DNA of 64,000 nt from Sphingomonas montanisoli. Its GTDB lineage: Bacteria > Pseudomonadota > Alphaproteobacteria > Sphingomonadales > Sphingomonadaceae. The position numbers and the translations under genes are program-made. The notes beneath the pieces were generated by a model, which was not told the DNA's origin, searched no databases, and saw nothing but the letters and a program-made list of their open reading frames with translations. The DNA lies in NCBI RefSeq assembly GCF_008274695.1, contig NZ_VTOU01000002.1:434001-498000 (forward strand), given 5' to 3'. Of the stretch, positions 59,196 to 64,000 are shown in pieces (position 1 is the first letter of the stretch; the number at the start of each line of letters is the position of its first letter).

Positions 59196-59891
59196 ATGAC
59201 GATCGATGACTATGACTGGACCGCCATCGCCCTTAGCCTCGACGAGAAGGGCTGGGCCGTCCTGCCCGCCCTGCTCGACCCCGCCGACTGCGACGGCATC
59301 GCTGCGATGTACGCCCCGTCGCCCGCCTTTCGCAGCCATGTCGTGATGGCCCGCCACGGCTTCGGTGTGGGCGAGTATCGGTATTTTGCCTATCCTCTCC
59401 CCCCGCAGGTCGCGGATTTACGGGCGGCGCTCTACCGCCGGCTGGTCGGCCGGGCGAACCGGTGGCACGAACGGATGGATTTCGCCGAGCGCTTCCCCGC
59501 CGATCATGCCGCCTTCCTCGAACGTTGCCATGCCGACGGGCAGGTGCGGCCGACCCCCTTGCTGCTCCGCTACGGTCCGGGCGACTATAATTGTCTCCAC
59601 CAGGATCTGTACGGCGATCACGTCTTTCCGCTGCAGGCCGCCGTCCTGCTGTCGGCGCCGGGCGTCGATTTCGAAGGCGGCGAGTTCGTCCTGACCGAGC
59701 AGCGCCCGCGCATGCAGTCGCGCGTGTCGGTGGTGCCGCTGGCAAAGGGCGATGCGGTCATCTTCGCGGTCAACGCCCGCCCGCGCGCCGGATCGCGCGG
59801 CGACTATCGCGTGACGATGCGCCACGGCGTTAGCGAGATCCGCGCCGGGCAGCGCCACATGCTCGGCCTCATCTTCCACGATGCGCGCTGA
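59196..59891 (+). CDS. 2OG-Fe(II) oxygenase (DUF2086 type)
   Basis: The 231-residue non-haem iron oxygenase has a facial triad His135-x-Asp137 (CLHQDLYGDHVFP) and His210 (TMRHGVSEI), with a basic residue near 220 (GQRHMLGLIFHDA) for 2-oxoglutarate. The motif spacing and GGEFVLTEQRPRMQSR stretch match the Oxygenase-NA/DUF2086 family (PF09859). Substrate is unknown; relatives are sometimes found near DNA-repair genes such as ada or alkB, but none is seen here. Start ATG 59196 is preceded by GGG and a weak site. It is convergent with the APC permease, 154 bp apart. Nothing else was found in that gap. Confidence 0.85.
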   Translation: MTIDDYDWTAIALSLDEKGWAVLPALLDPADCDGIAAMYAPSPAFRSHVVMARHGFGVGEYRYFAYPLPPQVADLRAALYRRLVGRANRWHERMDFAERFPADHAAFLERCHADGQVRPTPLLLRYGPGDYNCLHQDLYGDHVFPLQAAVLLSAPGVDFEGGEFVLTEQRPRMQSRVSVVPLAKGDAVIFAVNARPRAGSRGDYRVTMRHGVSEIRAGQRHMLGLIFHDAR

Positions 59892-60045
59892 GGGGCTGTC
59901 CTACACGCGCCTATCGGACCACTACGGCGCCATGCCGCATTTTAGAGACCTCTCCGCATCTGTTTCGCGGGGACGTGTGATGAGAGTCTCTCGCAGTGAC
60001 GTAGTGACAACTTCCACAACTTCCGGCGTGGTTCGATCGCCCGAA

Positions 60046-61362
60046 TCAGGCCGCGCGCTTCACCTTCGCCTGCGCCCAATAGAAAGCGACGCTGCCCATC
60101 ACGACGATGACGAGGCCGGCAATCTCCGCCCATTCGGCAAGCGCGGTCAGCACGATCATGCTCACCATGCCCAGGATCGCGGCGGCGCCCATGCCGCGAA
60201 AGCCCAGCGGCTTGCCGAACAAAGCGACGCCTTCGCGGCTCAGCTTCCACGCGGCGGCGCAGGCGAGGAAGTAGAGGCCAGCGGTGGCGAGGGTCGACAG
60301 GATGGCCAGCGGCTCGAACGTGCCGGTGATCGCCAGCGCGGCGGCGATCGCGGCGTGGATGATGATCGCGATGAACGGGGTCGCATTGCGCGGGTGGAGC
60401 GTGCCCAGGAAACCCGGCAGCGTTCCGTCGCGCGCGAAGGCGAACAGGATGCGCGGCGCGCCGAACAGATCGCTGCCGATCCATACGAGGCGGGAGAAGG
60501 ACGCACCGATCAGGATGACGAGGCCCAGGCCCGGGCTCACCACCGCCATCGCGTCGGCGATCGGAGTCGCCGATCCCGCGAGCCCCGGCCCGAGCAGCCC
60601 CTGTGCCACGAACTGGATCGCGACATAGAAGACCACGACGAAGCCCATCGAGATGAACAAGGCGCGCGGGATCGTCTTCTGCGGCTCCGCCACCTCGCCG
60701 CTGACCGCGAGCGGCGTCTCCATGCCGCAGAATGCGAACAAGGCGAGGATGATGGCCTTGCCGAAATTCTCGCCGGTCGCGGGCGTATAAGCATGCGCCG
60801 GCATCTCCGCGATCGTCACCGCGCCCAGGATGACGAACAGCAGCAGCGGGACCAGCTTGATGGCGGTCATCACCCCGATCGCGCGCGCGGCCGGATCGAC
60901 ACCGCGGATGTTGAGCCAGGAAAAGCCGACGATCACCGTAAGGATGATCGCCGTACGCGCCGATATCGTATCGAGCGCAGGCACGAAGGCGCCGATCCCG
61001 TCGGCCAGCGCCGCCGCGATGCCGCCGCACGCCAGCACGCTCGCCAGCCAGGTCAGCACGCCTGTCACGAAGCCCCACAGCGGGCCGAACGCCGCATCGA
61101 CATAACCATAAGCGCCGCCGCTGGTCGGGATCCGGCTCGCGGCCTCGGCGAAGCAGATGACGACGGCGGCCATTGCGATCGCGCACAGCACATAAGCCAG
61201 CGCCGCCTTGTCCCCCGCCGCTGCGGTCATCGCCGACGGCAGCGAGAATATGCCTGCGCCTACCACGCCGTTGATGATGCTGAACGCCAGCCCCCAGGTG
61301 CCCACGGCGCGGATCAGTCCGCGGTCGCGCGCGACCTCCTGTGCTGCCACGTCGGTCGTCAC
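60046..61362 (-). CDS. APC-family amino-acid permease
   Basis: The 438-residue transporter has 12 hydrophobic segments. The APC signature is INGVVGAGIFSLPSAM in helix 1, with EAASRIPTSGGAYGYV after helix 2. GMETPLAVSGEVAEPQKTIPRAL in helix 6 is typical of the APA/AAT subfamilies. It probably imports an amino acid or polyamine, or exchanges one. The start is GTG 61362. Upstream is a 259-bp gap with a palindromic repeat, so it appears to be a single-gene unit. Confidence 0.88.
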   Translation of the reverse strand: MTTDVAAQEVARDRGLIRAVGTWGLAFSIINGVVGAGIFSLPSAMTAAAGDKAALAYVLCAIAMAAVVICFAEAASRIPTSGGAYGYVDAAFGPLWGFVTGVLTWLASVLACGGIAAALADGIGAFVPALDTISARTAIILTVIVGFSWLNIRGVDPAARAIGVMTAIKLVPLLLFVILGAVTIAEMPAHAYTPATGENFGKAIILALFAFCGMETPLAVSGEVAEPQKTIPRALFISMGFVVVFYVAIQFVAQGLLGPGLAGSATPIADAMAVVSPGLGLVILIGASFSRLVWIGSDLFGAPRILFAFARDGTLPGFLGTLHPRNATPFIAIIIHAAIAAALAITGTFEPLAILSTLATAGLYFLACAAAWKLSREGVALFGKPLGFRGMGAAAILGMVSMIVLTALAEWAEIAGLVIVVMGSVAFYWAQAKVKRAA

Positions 61363-61464
61363 GGTGTCGGTCAGGTCGGCCTCCCCCCAAAGGCTGTGCG
61401 GATTTGGGCAGCTTGCCTTGATTTTCGCGGGTCGGCAACCGATCGACTTCCCTCAACCCAACCC

Positions 61465-61543
61465 CGCTCATCTCGAGCGAAGTCGAGAGATGTCGACAAG
61501 GGCTGTCCGCGCGAACGTGTCTCGACTTCGCTCGACACGAGCG
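61465..61543. repeat. TCGAGCGAAGTCGAGA palindrome, copy B
   Basis: The arms CGCTCATCTCGAGCGAAGTC and GACTTCGCTCGACACGAGCG are inverted and enclose 24 nt. The core TCGAGCGAAGTCGAGA is identical to the repeat at 17253-17333. It lies upstream of both divergent genes (permease and CoA-transferase); no gene occupies the 61363-61621 gap. Confidence 0.78.
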
Positions 61544-61621
61544 GAGTGAGAGGTGAATAGAGTTGCCTCTATTGCTCCGGCTCTGTTAGCCGCGACGGGA
61601 AGACAGATCGGAGGGGATCGG

Positions 61622-62803
61622 ATGAATCAGGTGTTGGCGGGTGTGCGGGTGCTCGATTTCGGGCGCTTCATCGCGGCCCCCTGGGCGGGGGCGATCCTGG
61701 CCGACATGGGCGCCGAGGTGATCCGCGTCGAAAAGCGCGAAGGCGGCGAGGATCGCTATGTCCAGCCGGTCGCCCCCAGCGGCGGCGCGACCTTCCTCCA
61801 GTGCAACCGCAACAAGCAGTCGGTGACGCTCGATACGACCACGGAGGAGGGCAAGGACATCCTTCGTCAGCTGGTCGCCACCGCCGACATCGTCATCGCC
61901 AACATGCCCGACGCCGCGATGCGCGCGAACGGGCTGGATTATGATGCGTTGAAGGCGGTGAAGCCCGACATCATCCTCGCCAGCGCGACCGCCTTCGGCA
62001 ATGGCGGCCCCTATAGCGATCGGGTCGGATTCGACGGGGTGGGGCAGGTGATGTCGGGCGGCGTGTGGCGCTCGGGCCTGCCCGAACAGCCGATCCGCTC
62101 GGTCGTCCCCTATGTCGACTTCGGCACCGCCATGTCACTCGCGATCGGGACGATGATGGCCTTGTTCCACAAGCGGACGACGGGGCAGGGCCAGCATGTC
62201 GAGGCCGCGTTGCTGCCGGTCGCCTTGATGATGACCAACGGCATGTTGATCGACCAGGCCGTCCTGAATTCGAACCGTCCCCGCGTCGGCAATGCCGGTA
62301 CGGCGGCGGGCCCATGCGATCTTTACAAGCTCAGCGACGGCTGGATGCTGATGCAGGTCTCCGGCCAGCCGATGTTCAAGCGCTGGTGTCGTCTGATGGG
62401 GCGTGAGGAATGGTTCACCGATCCGCGCTTCCTCACCGATGAGCTGCGTGCCGATCATGGCGACATCCTCAACGGCGCGATGCAGGCTTGGTGCGATGGT
62501 AAGACCACCGCCGAAGCCGTCGCGCTGCTCGATGGCGCGCGCATCCCCGGATCGCCCCTGCTCACCCCGCAGGGCGCGATCGACGATCCGCATGTCCAGG
62601 CGATGGGGTTCCTGAAGCCGATGGACTATCCCGGCATGCCCGTCGCCGCGCCGGTGATCGAGACGCCGTTCCGCCTGTCCGAAACCCCCGGCACGATCCG
62701 GATGCGCGCGCCGACCTTGGGCGAGCATACCGACGAGGTTCTCGGCGCGCTCGGCTATGATGCGACGGCGATCGCGGGACTGCGCGAGCGGGCGATCATC
62801 TGA
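61622..62803 (+). CDS. Class III CoA-transferase (CaiB/BaiF), copy 2
   Basis: The 393-residue enzyme is of the same family as the gene at 28727-29944 but clearly distinct. The N terminus MNQVLAGVRVLDFGRFIAAPWAGAILADMGAEVIRVEK is a textbook family signature. The likely catalytic Asp166 lies in VPYVDFGTAM, and HKRTTGQGQHVEAAL is typical of formyl-CoA transferase relatives. I chose ATG 61622, which has GGAGGGGA a few nt upstream. It is followed 134 bp later by the Rieske oxygenase gene on the same strand; the pair may act on an aromatic acid and its CoA ester, but the substrate is not known. Confidence 0.9.
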   Translation: MNQVLAGVRVLDFGRFIAAPWAGAILADMGAEVIRVEKREGGEDRYVQPVAPSGGATFLQCNRNKQSVTLDTTTEEGKDILRQLVATADIVIANMPDAAMRANGLDYDALKAVKPDIILASATAFGNGGPYSDRVGFDGVGQVMSGGVWRSGLPEQPIRSVVPYVDFGTAMSLAIGTMMALFHKRTTGQGQHVEAALLPVALMMTNGMLIDQAVLNSNRPRVGNAGTAAGPCDLYKLSDGWMLMQVSGQPMFKRWCRLMGREEWFTDPRFLTDELRADHGDILNGAMQAWCDGKTTAEAVALLDGARIPGSPLLTPQGAIDDPHVQAMGFLKPMDYPGMPVAAPVIETPFRLSETPGTIRMRAPTLGEHTDEVLGALGYDATAIAGLRERAII

Positions 62804-62937
62804 CACCGTATATTCGCTATTTCGAACAAACATTCCCGACTGTTGACCCGAATCGCTCTTTCATCGAAAAAGGGGGTGTGACGAATAGGATTCGGTGCGG
62901 CCCCCAGGGCAGTGGCGCGCCGTCGGGAGAGCGAAAA

Positions 62938-63996
62938 ATGCCGTTTCTGCGCAATGCCTGGTATGTGATCGGCTTCCAGACCGAGTTCAGCGAAAAGCCG
63001 ATCCGTCGCCAGATTCTCGGCGATTGGCTCGCGATCTTCCGCGATGAAAATGGTGCGATCTGCGCGGTCGAGGATCGCTGCCCGCACCGTTTTGTCCCGC
63101 TGTCGATGGGCAAGGTCGAAGGATCGCAGATCCGCTGCGGCTATCACGGCCTCGCCTTTTCGGGTCATGACGGAAGCTGCACCGATCGCCCGATGGACGA
63201 TGAAGGCCCGATCCCGCCCAAGCTGTGCATCAAGGCTTATCCGACCGTCGAAAAGCACCTCGTCGTCTGGGCGTGGATGGGCGCGAAGGAAAAGGCCGAT
63301 CCCGCATTGATCGCTGATTTCGGGCTGCTCGATCATCCGGATTTCAAGTCGGTGCCCGGCTATATTCACATGAAGGCCAATCAGGGTCTGATCGCGGACA
63401 ATCTGCTCGATCTCAGCCACGTTCAGTTCCTGCATCCGCATATCGCGAGCCAGGGCGATCTCAGCCAGTTCCAGAATAAGGTCGAAACCGACGCGACGAA
63501 TGTCTGGTCGCGCCTCTACCGGCCCAGCGTCATCCCCAACATGTTCCAGAAGAAGATGTGGGGCTCTGCCTCCGAACGCGGTGACAGCTATGGCGATGTC
63601 CGTTTCTCGGTGCCCGGCAACATCATGGCCTATACTTCGGTGGTCGAAGAGGGCGCACCCTGGGACAGTGGCCTGATGGTCCCCTCGGCGCACCTGCTGA
63701 CACCCGAAACCGAATATTCGACCCACTATTTCTGGACCGCCGGCCGCAACGCGCTGCAGGAGGACGAAGCGCTCGACAAAATCCTGCACGACGCGGTGTA
63801 TGAGGTCTTTTCGACCCAGGACGGCCCGATGATTGAGGCGCAGCAGGAGGCGATGGGCCAGAGCACCGACTTCCTCGCGCACAATCCCGTCATTCTGAAG
63901 CCTGACGCCGCCGGCATCCGCGCCCGTCGCATGATGAACAAGCTGATCCGCGAGGAGCAGGCCGGCGAGAATCTGAGCGCCGTCGCCGCCGAATAA
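62938..63996 (+). CDS. Rieske non-haem iron oxygenase, alpha subunit
   Basis: The 352-residue oxygenase has Rieske cluster ligands Cys48-x-His50 and Cys67-xx-His70 (DRCPHRF, CGYHGL). A mononuclear iron site follows, with DNLLDLSHVQFLHPH (His161, His166) and a carboxylate expected nearer the C terminus. Size and HVQFLH form fit the vanillate O-demethylase/phthalate-type (VanA-like) group rather than biphenyl-type alpha subunits. It hydroxylates or O-demethylates aromatic or cyclic substrates, with electrons from a separate reductase not seen in this window. ATG 62938 follows GGGAGAGCG. Four bases remain after the stop, so any partner gene is outside. Confidence 0.92.
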   Translation: MPFLRNAWYVIGFQTEFSEKPIRRQILGDWLAIFRDENGAICAVEDRCPHRFVPLSMGKVEGSQIRCGYHGLAFSGHDGSCTDRPMDDEGPIPPKLCIKAYPTVEKHLVVWAWMGAKEKADPALIADFGLLDHPDFKSVPGYIHMKANQGLIADNLLDLSHVQFLHPHIASQGDLSQFQNKVETDATNVWSRLYRPSVIPNMFQKKMWGSASERGDSYGDVRFSVPGNIMAYTSVVEEGAPWDSGLMVPSAHLLTPETEYSTHYFWTAGRNALQEDEALDKILHDAVYEVFSTQDGPMIEAQQEAMGQSTDFLAHNPVILKPDAAGIRARRMMNKLIREEQAGENLSAVAAE

Positions 63997-64000
63997 CCGC

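Overview
The window is a high-GC chromosomal segment, probably from a member of the Sphingomonadales (Alphaproteobacteria). Several things point there: TonB-receptor plug sequence and style, a long-chain polyprenyl diphosphate synthase of the ubiquinone type, a PmtA-type phospholipid methyltransferase, EpsB/PrsK/PrsR exopolysaccharide regulators of the exosortase type, a tandem glycine riboswitch, and many long GC-rich intergenic palindromes. No rRNA, tRNA, CRISPR array, prophage or insertion-sequence transposase was seen.

Layout. 1-3.1 kb: end of an unknown gene, an amidohydrolase-fold protein without most of its metal ligands, a YitT-type membrane protein and a FucP-type sugar transporter. 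3.1-7.9 kb: the glycine cleavage operon gcvT-gcvH-gcvPA-gcvPB (minus strand) behind a tandem glycine riboswitch. 8-10.1 kb: a receiver-only regulator, a 50-aa protein and an ScfR/RamB-like regulator. 10.3-17.2 kb: mannose-1-phosphate guanylyltransferase divergent from epsB-prsK-prsR, then a DUF815 ATPase. 17.3-19.9 kb: a PepSY protein, OmpR-type regulator and histidine kinase operon. 20-23.8 kb: housekeeping genes (Uup-type ABC-F, chorismate mutase, polyprenyl synthase, 2H phosphoesterase).

23.9-31.5 kb: a catabolic-looking block with a TonB receptor, NTF2-like protein, APH-fold protein, class III CoA-transferase and MFS transporter. 31.7-34.6 kb: a three-gene phosphorelay (CHASE3 kinase, lone receiver, receiver-HisKA_2 kinase) joined by 4-nt overlaps. 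34.9-38.7 kb: an outer-membrane barrel and a tightly overlapped SMP-30 / DUF1214 / sulfotransferase operon. 38.9-39.2 kb: two tiny genes. 39.3-44.3 kb: a dehydrogenase cluster (three SDRs and an atypical SDR) divergent from an IclR regulator and a further SDR.

44.5-48.9 kb: an envelope-like cluster with a nucleotidyltransferase, two different ATP-grasp ligases and a divergent GT4 glycosyltransferase. 49-53 kb: a lipid-like cluster with PmtA, a small membrane protein, a membrane-anchored class III aminotransferase and phosphatidylserine decarboxylase. 53-58.4 kb: two PAS hybrid kinases flanking a SRPBCC-like protein and KDPG aldolase. 58.5-64 kb: a small membrane protein, a DUF2086 2OG-Fe(II) oxygenase, an APC permease, a second class III CoA-transferase and a Rieske oxygenase alpha subunit.

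The most unusual parts are the two-ATP-grasp cluster, the anchored aminotransferase facing psd, the metal-site-less amidohydrolase and the composite palindromic repeats, one of which carries the probable start codon of a histidine kinase. Functions here come from motifs read by eye; no database search was run.
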